A model generated the notes under the pieces. The model worked only from the letters and a program-made list of their open reading frames with translations, was not told the DNA's origin and did no database searches. A DNA stretch of 40,000 nt from Clostridiaceae bacterium (GTDB lineage: Bacteria > Bacillota > Clostridia > Lachnospirales > Lachnospiraceae): the NCBI GenBank assembly GCA_910575585.1, contig CAJTGF010000048.1:1-40000 (forward strand), given 5' to 3'. Positions within the stretch are counted from its first letter, which is position 1, and each line of letters starts with the position of its first letter. Positions 1 to 8,700 of this stretch are shown piece after piece. Position numbers and translations under genes: made by a program.

Positions 1-117
1 CCCTGAGTGGTAAGGCACCCGAAGGCACCTGCCGCGTCATGCCTCTGCTCAGCTGCCTATCTCCCAAAGCGTCCGGGCTTTTACAAGCCCATTCCCTTTA
101 GGGGATGGGTAGTTGAC
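1..117 (+). mobile_element. IS200/IS605-type right end, partial (TnpB guide-RNA scaffold-like)
   Basis: Two adjacent hairpins lie at the 3' part: GGGCTT/AAGCCC at about 75-90 and CCCATTCCC/GGGGATGGG at 88-109, followed by TAGTTGAC at 110-117. The same design, a CCCATTG/CAATGGG hairpin followed by TAGTTCAC, ends the tnpB remnant at 38939-39829 on the other strand. In IS200/IS605 elements this end encodes the 3' part of the TnpB guide RNA, and the bases just beyond it serve as guide. The tnpB gene itself would lie left of the window. Family assignment rests on this structural match only. Confidence 0.6.
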
Positions 118-387
118 CATCTGGTTCGTGTCATGACCTTACCGTTCTGGGCCCACTGGCCTTTATCGTTGACTTTATTTTCCTCCACAGCCGTATGCTG
201 ACATTACTGTTTTCGATGAACCCGATCATGTTATGTTCTTTAGATTTCTCATATCGTCCGTATTATTGCCCGCTTCCCGGAAAGTGTTATCCTATACAGC
301 ATAAGTGGCCCGTTATCTCCTAATTAAATACCATCTGTATATGCGCTCCGCCCTCTGTACCATCCACTCCTTTCCTTTGCTGTCCAG
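118..387. other. Intergenic, nothing recognised
   Basis: No ORF with a convincing ribosome site and no strong hairpin was found between the IS605-type end and the stop codon at 388. The stretch could be debris of an older insertion target. Confidence 0.4.
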
Positions 388-1890
388 TTAAAACCTAAAA
401 TATTTCTTCCGTAGCTTCTTATTTGCCATAACTGCCAGATACCGTTTCAGTCGCAGCCGACCGATATTATGTGTCACGATCCGGCTGGTGATGTCCCAGC
501 TATATTTGGCTTTCTCAATGATATTTCCTTCCTCTCTGTTTTCCTCCGCGATTTTCTTTAACAGCTCCACTGCCGCCCTGTACTCTCTCTTGCTGCTGTT
601 CTGAAGGAATTCGTAAAACATACTTTGAAACGGGAAAATACGCTTGTAAAACTGGTCAATGTCTGCAATCAGGGATAAAAACTCCTTCATGAAATCCTGG
701 CCGGCTCCGGCCTCATCCATATGGATGGCGATATCTTTATGCCGCTGTGCCAGTCCCTCCAGCCAATGGTCCGTTTCCTCTGAAATGATGACCTCATCGG
801 AACCATCCCACCAATACAGCCTATCGTCATCAGAAATATAATACTTGGTTTTCCCTTTTAATTCTTTCGGCATATCATGGAAGGTAAACCAGCTATCCTG
901 GCGGAGGAACTCACTTGTTCTGAACGAAGGAACCGGAGTTTCAATAAGTTCCCGGCGCTCTGCCTCCAGTTCATCGGACGCGTACTGTTTCATGACCTCA
1001 TCATGATAAACGCTGCCGCTCAGCTCCTTCCATGTTTTCCAGAAGCTTATCTTCTTCATTTCCGTTGTCAGATATACGATCACTCTAGCCGGAAGAAATA
1101 GGCTGTATTCGGCAATATCCGCAAGCGCTTCTTCTGCGCATTCTCGCTCCGCTTTATCTTTCTTGAGCAGTTCCCATATCCTCTGAATGCTTTCATTGCC
1201 GGAATCGGCTGTAAAAAAAGCATGCACAGCCTTCTTGCATCCATATACATCCGCCGGGTAGGTTCCGGGAACAATTTCGTCCCCTGTCAGCATTTCCGTG
1301 CCTTCCATAATATTCATCAGATCCGCAAATTCCACTCCGCAGGCCGCATATCTAAGTCCCTTCGGTATCATGTCCATCAGATCTCTGAAAGACGGATCGC
1401 TACGATCCTCTATCCGTGATAACGCATAACACTCAAAATTTCTCCATAAGCGGAACCTCTTTTTCATGGAAAAGTCCGTTCCCAACAGGTTATTAAGCCA
1501 CCCCACATAGATTCTGCTGCCAATTGCATCTCCATTCACTTCCGCATATCCCGGACCTTCATCGTACATCTCATATAAAACATAGACCGCCGTGACCACA
1601 TCGCAAAACTCGGCGCTGCCAATCTTTTGTGACCAGAAATACGCTTCTTCCCCATCAAAACCAGCCGTTTCCCATGCATCGTCCTCGAAGTAATTGTAGT
1701 GGAAACGGACCTTGCCTCCCGGGTACAATTCTATTGGCTTCAGTAATCCCATTTCATGGCCGTACATGCTGATCTGTTCAAACTGCATCATCCCGCCGTA
1801 ATTCAGGATTTTTTCCACCTGCCTGACAAATGTTTCCTTTTTCTCTTCTGAAATCTTCATGCTGCCTGTGTAGCTTCCAAATGTTCCCAT
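388..1890 (-). CDS. Unknown protein, paralogue of the 2838-4253 gene
   Basis: A 500-residue soluble protein with no signal peptide or clear membrane segment. The start is supported by GAGGAGGGATATC directly before ATG. It is not a family I can name. It is homologous along its length to the neighbour at 2838-4253: both begin with an F...ILKLL.YGG-like segment, share a VRF.Y..FE block near residues 60-70, a VV.AV...YE.Y.EG block near residues 110-120, and a DIAE.SL.L.P..IV block followed by FW.TW around residues 255-290. It is Trp, Tyr and acidic rich. With the pseudogene at 1957-2825 and the genes at 2838 and 4290 it forms a leftward cluster. Function is unknown; tandem paralogues of this kind often belong to cargo of mobile regions. 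Confidence 0.8.
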   Translation of the reverse strand: MGTFGSYTGSMKISEEKKETFVRQVEKILNYGGMMQFEQISMYGHEMGLLKPIELYPGGKVRFHYNYFEDDAWETAGFDGEEAYFWSQKIGSAEFCDVVTAVYVLYEMYDEGPGYAEVNGDAIGSRIYVGWLNNLLGTDFSMKKRFRLWRNFECYALSRIEDRSDPSFRDLMDMIPKGLRYAACGVEFADLMNIMEGTEMLTGDEIVPGTYPADVYGCKKAVHAFFTADSGNESIQRIWELLKKDKAERECAEEALADIAEYSLFLPARVIVYLTTEMKKISFWKTWKELSGSVYHDEVMKQYASDELEAERRELIETPVPSFRTSEFLRQDSWFTFHDMPKELKGKTKYYISDDDRLYWWDGSDEVIISEETDHWLEGLAQRHKDIAIHMDEAGAGQDFMKEFLSLIADIDQFYKRIFPFQSMFYEFLQNSSKREYRAAVELLKKIAEENREEGNIIEKAKYSWDITSRIVTHNIGRLRLKRYLAVMANKKLRKKYFRF

Positions 1891-1956
1891 GATATCCCTC
1901 CTCTTTTTGTTTTATTCTGTATCAAAATATTCTGATACCATTTCAGCAGAGATCAC

Positions 1957-2825
1957 CTATGACGCTCGGCTTTCAATCATTCCCGCATAGAAAGTGCTTT
2001 TTCCTTCTTTCTTGCCAGTTCGATATGCATCCTCATCACCTGACATTATTAAATCATTTGTTATATGGTTAAAGTTCTTGGAGTACTCCTCAAATGATTC
2101 TTCAATCTGTTTTGGAATCACAAGCATAGGAGCAGTACACTGTCTGGCAAGAACCGCTTCAATAGCTTCACAAAATCTACATAAATAAGCATAACATGAC
2201 GCTTTCTATATCCTTATTCTTTACTTGGTACTTCTAACAATATTGTTCGGCTAACCTGCTCCCATTTTTATATAGATATTTGAAAATCTCCCTGGCTACC
2301 TTGGCTTCTTTTTCAAATCTGTAGAAAATGACTGAATTTGATTCACTATATGTTTTACAGCAATAATATCTTGCTATGATTTCAGCGAGTGTATATTACC
2401 ATTTGCTTGCATAACGAATGTCTTCAATGATTTCTTAGCTTGCCACGCTTTGCGTCTAAAGTCATCATATCTTCGCCCACATCATCATCTTGCTCTTTCT
2501 TTCCCATTTTCTTCAGACATTTCTCCATCTGCTTATCATAGTTATACTCAATCTGTTCAGAAAGTCAGTCTGCAAGATTCATGAACTGCTCACGATAATA
2601 TTCCCAAGTAAATCCTTCCCTTTCTTCTATCAGCTTTATATACTCCTTTAAGATACAAATGATGAAAACTACATCCCGATAAGAACATGAAACCTTAAAA
2701 TCAGAGAGTGTCTTTATATTGATGCAATGCTCAATCTCTACCTGCTTATTTACATCCTCTTTTTATGTCCTTATCTGCTACATCGAGCAATTGGTTAGCT
2801 CTTTTAAGTTCTCTTCCTTATCCAT
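1957..2825 (-). pseudogene. Decayed gene or genes of unknown function
   Basis: A good start remains (GAGGTGGAGT before an ATG at 2825, reading MDKEENLKEL), but the frame is broken by several stops and frame changes. Protein-like pieces can be read in changing frames: an N-terminal piece containing VEIEHCINIKTLSDFKV, a middle piece containing EQIEYNYDKQMEKCLKK and DDDVGEDMMTLDAK, and a C-terminal piece containing IPKQIEESFEEYSKNF that ends at 1957. The pieces may derive from one gene or from two fused remnants. It lies between the two paralogues of the cluster, which suggests a once larger operon. Confidence 0.5.
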
Positions 2826-2837
2826 ACTCCACCTCGC

Positions 2838-4253
2838 TTAGAATCCAAGAATCTCAAATCTGTGTTTGCGGTTAATGAGCAGTGATGGAAATGCCGCCAT
2901 TTCCGTATAGCAGAATTCATCCTTGCTTTCTCTCATAATCCACCGGATCGCCTGCCTATGCGTAAGTTCCGGGAAATATTCCAGGTCTTTGTCTATGATC
3001 TCTTTATATAACAGCAGCGCCTTTTGGTAATTTACATCATTTTTGTGTTCCAGAACATCCGTAACAAAGTTTTTATCTGCCAGACGGCACTTCCTATATT
3101 CCTCTAGTTCGGTGAAGATCTCCGCCAGAAAAGGTTCCATTTCAAAGTTTTTTCCTGGAAGGATCTTCTCAAAACGTTCTTTCCAATCCTCAAAGCATTC
3201 TTTCATCTTATCAGTAAACTTCAATTCCTGGTCGTCCCAATACTCAATGAATTCGTTCTCATCCTCCCTTTGGATGACTTTGTAAAGCGGAACAGAAAAC
3301 CCGCCTTCTTCGGAATCGATATCCCCCTTTCTTGCAATGACATCGGAATACCCTTTTATTTCCATAGAATCCCATGTTTCCCAGAATTCCTGCCCGATTG
3401 CCCTGGCAAATACATTTACGATCAGAGGCGGAAGCAGATACAGGGAAGCCTCTGCGATATCCCCGTACACGGTATCTTCCGCTGCAAATGCCACTCTGTC
3501 TTTTCGCTCCGAATCCAGCAATTTTTTTAAATAGCGCTTGAGTTTATCGCTTTCGCCATTCTTCACAAGCTGCGCTGTTTTTTCGTAAATGTAATAGATA
3601 AGGCTAACCTTTGGCGCTTCTGCAAAATCTTTTTTCCTACCCTCAAACTTCTTTTCAGGCACTGTGAGATCCGGTCCAAGATTTAGGATCGTCATTAAAT
3701 GTTCAGAGAAGATATCGCAATGATCCCATGGATAAGCCTTCCAAATATCATCACCTGTTATATTTTTGTATTCTTCGGTACCATGGAAAAACAGAAGCAT
3801 ATCCCACATTCTGCTTCTTCCTGGGAATGTCAGGTCAACTCCAATCAAGGCTTTAATCAGCGCTGCATACACATTTACTCTGCCTGGTTTTCCCTCAGCC
3901 ATATAGCAGCAGCTACCTTCCGAGTAAGCTTCCTGCATGATCATCACGGCATTCATGACCACTCCAAATTCCTGGTATCCTCTGTCCGGCGCATCCAGTT
4001 CACAGGTGTTCATATTATAGGTATTGATGTTCCGTTTATATTTCTCAAAGATGGAATAATCAAACCGTACGATCCCTCTTTCATCCGGCAAAGGTCTGCC
4101 TACAACTGTGATCTTTTTTCCTCCTAGCTCCATTTCCTCAGTTTTTCGGATTCCGCCCATGTAAAGCAGTTTCAAAATGGAATCACTGAATTCCGCCTTT
4201 CTATTTTCCGGAATATTGACTGTACCAGCCAGCGTGTATAAATCATTCCCCAT
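2838..4253 (-). CDS. Unknown protein, paralogue of the 388-1890 gene
   Basis: A 471-residue protein without signal peptide. The start follows AAGGAG with an 11-base gap. Shared blocks with the 500-residue protein at 388-1890 make the two clear paralogues (GG..K.E near residues 32-40, VRFDYSIFEK near residue 62, GDIAEASLYLLPPLIVNVF near 270, FWETWDSM near 295). The C-terminal half is rich in acidic and aromatic residues. Part of this gene is copied at 18533-19212 with almost no base changes, which shows a recent duplication. It sits 36 bases downstream of the 4290-4751 gene and is probably cotranscribed with it. Function is unknown. Confidence 0.8.
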   Translation of the reverse strand: MGNDLYTLAGTVNIPENRKAEFSDSILKLLYMGGIRKTEEMELGGKKITVVGRPLPDERGIVRFDYSIFEKYKRNINTYNMNTCELDAPDRGYQEFGVVMNAVMIMQEAYSEGSCCYMAEGKPGRVNVYAALIKALIGVDLTFPGRSRMWDMLLFFHGTEEYKNITGDDIWKAYPWDHCDIFSEHLMTILNLGPDLTVPEKKFEGRKKDFAEAPKVSLIYYIYEKTAQLVKNGESDKLKRYLKKLLDSERKDRVAFAAEDTVYGDIAEASLYLLPPLIVNVFARAIGQEFWETWDSMEIKGYSDVIARKGDIDSEEGGFSVPLYKVIQREDENEFIEYWDDQELKFTDKMKECFEDWKERFEKILPGKNFEMEPFLAEIFTELEEYRKCRLADKNFVTDVLEHKNDVNYQKALLLYKEIIDKDLEYFPELTHRQAIRWIMRESKDEFCYTEMAAFPSLLINRKHRFEILGF

Positions 4254-4289
4254 AGTTTTTCATTCTCCTTCCTTTATGTCATTTCTTTA

Positions 4290-4751
4290 TTAAAAATTAT
4301 CAAATTCTATTTTTTTACCGCAGGTACACGGTATCTCATAGACCGTGCCGATCCCTGACGGGATGAAACTGTATGTATATCCGCCGCCGAAGCAGCCAAA
4401 ATACTGGCAGCTTCCCGTCAAGTTTTCGATCTGCCTCACTGAACTGCTCTCCGAAATATAGGAGAGATTCATCCATAAAAACTCCCCAAATACGTCAAAC
4501 GTACATTCATGACCGCGGTCTGCCAAGTTCTTGTACATATTCTCTAGTCGCCTAACAGTTCCTTGCATACTGTTTTCTGATATGCCTCTATCTGTATTGA
4601 TATGCTGCGCTCCATAAAGGAAATCCTTGACTTTTTCTTTCTCAGGTTTCCCTCTGCATTCAATCCCGAACCTCCTCTGGAAGCCCCATACCATCTGTTC
4701 TGTGATAATTTCCTGTACTGCATCAGACTTAAATCCTGCCAGTCTCAGCAT
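4290..4751 (-). CDS. Small unknown protein, first gene of the leftward cluster
   Basis: A 153-residue protein. AAAGGAG with a 9-base gap supports the ATG at 4751. It has a charged N-terminal half and a Gly/Cys/aromatic-rich C-terminal part (YFGCFGGGYTYSF, then PCTCGKK), so the C-terminus may bind metal or form disulfides. I do not recognise a family. Its C-terminal part is also present in the deleted copy at 18533-19212, fused there to the neighbouring gene by a deletion. The gene is first in the cluster that continues with the paralogues at 2838 and 388. Confidence 0.7.
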   Translation of the reverse strand: MLRLAGFKSDAVQEIITEQMVWGFQRRFGIECRGKPEKEKVKDFLYGAQHINTDRGISENSMQGTVRRLENMYKNLADRGHECTFDVFGEFLWMNLSYISESSSVRQIENLTGSCQYFGCFGGGYTYSFIPSGIGTVYEIPCTCGKKIEFDNF

Positions 4752-4960
4752 CTTTACATTCTCCTTTCAGACTCATAAACGCACAAAAAGGCACAGCCTC
4801 TGCTGGCATATACGCCTTAAGCAGAAACTGCACCTTAGTGGTGTTTTCTATAAAGTATTTATTTGTACTTACAGTATAATAATTTCCGTTTGAACTGTCA
4901 ATCTAATTTTGAGAGCATTTCCGCAATACTCATTTCCATAATTACAATGTAGTAAAGAAC

Positions 4961-5004
4961 AAAACACAGACATGGAGCAATTCCGGTTCAAGCCTGTGTT
5001 TTTT
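4961..5004 (+). terminator. Hairpin with T-run upstream of the 5025 gene
   Basis: AAAACACAG at 4961 pairs with CTGTGTTTT ending at 5003, with a loop of about 24 bases and a run of T at the end. It looks like an intrinsic terminator placed only 20 bases before the next start codon. Since no gene precedes it on this strand, it could act as an attenuator of the 5025 gene. The loop is long, so it is only moderately convincing. Confidence 0.4.
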
Positions 5005-5024
5005 ACGTTGTGAGGAGGATACGT

Positions 5025-5354
5025 ATGCAGCAGAATTACTATGACCCCAAGAATCTGGAGCGCTTAAAAGCCATCCGCCCAAATCTGGTTTGCCAGATGA
5101 AACATATGTCATTTCGTATCTATGGAAGCTGGCAGATTCTTACTTCTTATCCCGCCATTCTGGCAGAGGACAGAATCCTGATACTTCTGGATCTGATCGA
5201 CCTGATCGATAATTTTATGGCGATATGCAAGAAGGTCAAAACGATTTACGTCAAAGAAACCGGAAAGCCATTCTTTCATTTGATCAAAGAATACAATCTC
5301 CGGCGGACACAGCTTCTGATTGCGCTTGCCATGTATGATGACCTGTTTCCGTAA
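5025..5354 (+). CDS. Small unknown protein
   Basis: A 109-residue protein. GAGGAGG six bases before the ATG at 5025 decides this start over an upstream in-frame ATG at 5010. It is predicted to be mostly helical and slightly basic, with a leucine/isoleucine-rich middle (ILILLDLIDLIDNF) that is amphipathic rather than a clear membrane span. No family is recognised. It is followed by a good intrinsic terminator at 5371-5408 and points toward the surface module, so it is an independent single-gene unit behind the hairpin at 4961-5004. Confidence 0.65.
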   Translation: MQQNYYDPKNLERLKAIRPNLVCQMKHMSFRIYGSWQILTSYPAILAEDRILILLDLIDLIDNFMAICKKVKTIYVKETGKPFFHLIKEYNLRRTQLLIALAMYDDLFP

Positions 5355-5370
5355 ACGCCGGCCAGAATCC

Positions 5371-5408
5371 CAACAGTCCTCTGCCATTCTCTGGTGGAGG
5401 CTGTTTTT
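5371..5408 (+). terminator. Intrinsic terminator after the 5025 gene
   Basis: An imperfect stem, AACAGTCCTC and CCA against TGG and GAGGCTGTT with a short loop, is followed by TTTTT. It lies 17 bases after the stop codon of the 5025-5354 gene. Confidence 0.7.
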
Positions 5409-5514
5409 ACTTAATTTTCAATCAAACCATCTTCACGTACCTTTCTAATAAATTTACCCTCATGCGAATTAATTGGTAGAGAATTAACCACTTTTATCAC
5501 ATAAAAAACCTGAA

Positions 5515-5679
5515 TTATATGGAAAGTATGGAAATGCCAAGCCCACAGAAAGCGCCTAATAGCTCTCCTCGCATGCCTTTTTCTGTTTCCGGTTTCAGTG
5601 CCGGAATGGTTTTTGCTGCCATCCATATACAAAGATACGGCAGGACGGCTCCCCATACAAAAAGGACGGATAAATCCAC
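5515..5679 (-). CDS. Possible small membrane protein after the giant surface gene
   Basis: A 54-residue ORF read from a GTG at 5679, shorter than usual cut-offs. It begins with a hydrophobic stretch (LSVLFVWGAVLPYLCIWMAA, about residues 3-22), then a charged KPETEKGMRGE segment, then a second short hydrophobic stretch (LLGAFCGLGISIL). It lies in the same frame as the giant gene, and only sense codons separate it from the giant gene's TAA. It may be a separate, translationally coupled membrane protein, or the membrane anchor of the giant protein now cut off by a stop codon. The start is uncertain because the ribosome site is weak. The overlapping ORF in another frame has no membrane character. 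Confidence 0.4.
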   Translation of the reverse strand: MDLSVLFVWGAVLPYLCIWMAAKTIPALKPETEKGMRGELLGAFCGLGISILSI

Positions 5680-5709
5680 CCGCCTTTTTGCATTCCTGCT
5701 CCTGCAATC

Positions 5710-8700
5710 TTACTTGTATGGATATTCGTCAAGAAGGTTCGCCTCATACCTTACAGCGTCTACCTTCGCATACATATCCCCGTCCGCATAATAGGTTGTC
5801 TTGTCGCTGTATACCTCGATGGCGACTGGCTTGCTCCTTACATACCCAATCGGCGGCTTGATCTCCGCCAGGACATATACACCCGCCCCGATCGGCTGGC
5901 TGGTCTTAAAGTAGCCCACGTTCTGTCCTCCGTATTCCAGCCGACTCTGGGTTTCCGGATCGTCCATCGGGATGTCCACCCTGGTGCTCCACACCGTCAT
6001 CTGTCCGGTCCGGTCCCCGAACCCGTCATACAGGCTGACACGCTCGGACTCAACGCAGACCGGCGTACCCTTCGGCACCAGGCCGCTGTAGAGATGTCCC
6101 GGGGCTTCCATGGACTCGTTCAGGGCCGTCCTGCGCTTAAACGGTGTGATGTCCCGGGCCTTCATCGCTTCCAAAAACTCCATGCTGCCCATGATCACCG
6201 TATCCTGCAGGTAGAACTTGGCGTCCCCGGGCTTAAACTGCATGAGGAACTTCGCCCTCTCGTCCGGGTCTTCAATGAGTCTCGCGTCCTTCTCGATCTC
6301 AGCAAAGGAGTTATACCGGGAGGCTGCGTACAGTCCAAAAATCGCATCATCATGCAGGATATACTCTCCCGTCTCAGAATCGGTCTTGTTGACACGCAGC
6401 ATGGTGGTGTAGAAACGGTTCCTCTCATTTACATCCGCGTAGCCGGAGAAATCCTCCGCGCTGTAGGCGTGGCTGTCAGCAGGGGCCGTCATGGTCCAGG
6501 GCACTAACGCCGCGGAATACTTCCTGTCATAAGCGGTCAGCTCCCCGGTCGTGGACTTCACCCCGTTATGCCAGGACATGCCGGAGGCATTGTTTTCATC
6601 CACAGCGCCGTCTTTAAACAGCACCTGGTCGGCCACGCCGTCATCTTCTGCGATAGAACCGTAGAAGAAACGTTTCCTTAACGCCTCGCCGTCATAGCTG
6701 CTTCCGTTCGCTGTTGCGGCCCCGTTTCCGTTAGCCGTCACATCCAGGTCAAAGCCATGGTACCGGCTGGCGTCGTTGCCGCCGTTCTCCTTCTGGATCT
6801 CCTCCACGCCCGCTTCGCCGCGGTGGTCATTCTCATAGTAGTCTTTTAACGGGTCGTGGACTTCCTGGGTGATAACCCATCCGCCGCAGCGGTAATCCCC
6901 GTTAGGAGCCGCAATGGACGCCTGGAGCCGGTCAATATCCAGGCCGTACTTGTAGACTTCGAAATCACCGTGGTGCCCATGGGCCCGGATGACGAATTCC
7001 CTGTCATCCTGGTTTCCCGTATTGGCGCTATTCTCCTCGCCGAATCGGATCAGGTAGTTCTCCTGCTTCGCCTGGTCGGTCAAAAGCATGCCGGCATCAA
7101 AATTATAATGGGTTTCATAATTGTCGGTAGTATTGTTGCTCTCTGGACCGTCATAGACGGATGGCACGATCACTTCCTTGGGCTTCTCGATGTCAAAGCT
7201 CCGGTTCTCCCAGTCATTGACTGCGTCATCCCTTCTCATCGGCGGCTGCTCCACAATGACGTACACGCCGTAGGGCAGGTAGCTGGAGATGTTGTAATAC
7301 CGGTCATCCAGACGCTCATCCGCAGAAAGGGTCGTGTAATCCTTATCTGCCCCGCCTCCCGGCGCACTGTCCCATTCCACGCTGTAGATGGTGTCCAGGT
7401 CGTAGTAGTAGAAGGGCCGCAGGTAATTGTAGGCTTTCGCGATAGCCTCGAAGAGCGCCATGTCATACACTGCCTCGTCATACCCGATCTTCCCGTCTGG
7501 TTTGGCGATGTTCTCACCCAGGCCGTTGTCCACCATAAGCTTGGCAGCCTCATCCTCCAGATACCACTTCACGGCAAACTGCCGTACCGCATCGGAGGCG
7601 TTGGCATTGGCCCTGGCCTGGTCGGACGTGTTCACCACAACTTCCGTATTCTCCCCATTGTTCACAGCCGGGTACTGGATGTATCCGTCCCGGTCCCCGA
7701 ACACATGCTCCCGGATCCAGCGGAACGGCTTGAAGGAGGTATCCCTGTCGCCTCCAGCCGTGCCGTCCTTGTCTGCCCCGTCCGTGTTGGCCAGGGTATA
7801 ATCCTTGTCCGTGTCATCCAGCTGGTATCTCTCATAAAACGTCTCGAACCAGTGCTGGCCCGGATAGTTGGACATGGAATCACCGGTGAAGGTGGAGTGC
7901 ATGTCATTGTCCCAGATATCAGTATTGGCTGCCCGGATGGCATCGAAGAACTTCTCATAATTGTATGCCTCATGGTTAATGAGCTCCGTACCGTCCTCAA
8001 TCTGGATCCTCTGTGTCTCTAAAAGCCTTGTGTAACCGTGGTTCTGCTCGTCCTGCAGGTAATCGCTGCGGTCACGGTCCCTTAAGATGCCGTCATAGCT
8101 GTACAGGGAAGCGTTTGTCACTACGGCATCCCCTTCGGAACGGGTCTCCCGCTCGGAGGTGGTATAGCCTTCGATCTGCCCTGCGTTTTCCCTGGCCCCG
8201 TCCTGCGGGTCCGCGTAAGTGTCCCAAAGGTTGTTGGCCCGTGCCGATGTGGTCATGGAACCCGTCCGGTGCATCACGTCCGTGTAGATCTTCTGGACAT
8301 TGGAGGAGAGCAGTACAGAGTCTTCCGCGATAGTGCCTGCAACGCCGCCTTCCCCGGTGTCTCCACCAGAAACCTTATCCTTCTCCGGGAAGTCTACGGT
8401 CTTTCCGTCATAAGCGATATTGTATTTCCAAGTAAAGGTGTCATAATTGCCGTCCCCGTTGGTGTCCTCGTACTGGGGCGTCATGGTGTTTCCGTTGCGG
8501 TCCATCCAGACCACATGGCCGTCCTCGTCCCGGTACAGGCGCTCCAGGTTGGACTTTAAATATGCCTTGAAGCGGAAGTTGCCGATGCTCTCCGGCTCCT
8601 CATCAGGGGAATTGCCTTTCAGCAGGCTCCCCAGCCAGTCTTTCGCCGTTTCGTACCATCCGCCGTCACGCTCTGCGGAGATATTGTCCGAGTGGAATGC

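Noticed and set aside
5411-5707. 98-codon leftward ORF after the giant gene
   Set aside because: The overlapping frame at 5515-5679 has membrane segments and follows the frame of the giant gene, whereas this one has no recognisable protein character.
6856-8022. 388-codon rightward ORF inside the giant surface gene
   Set aside because: It is antisense to a gene with signal peptide and domain structure, has no ribosome site, and its length follows from the codon composition of the opposite strand.
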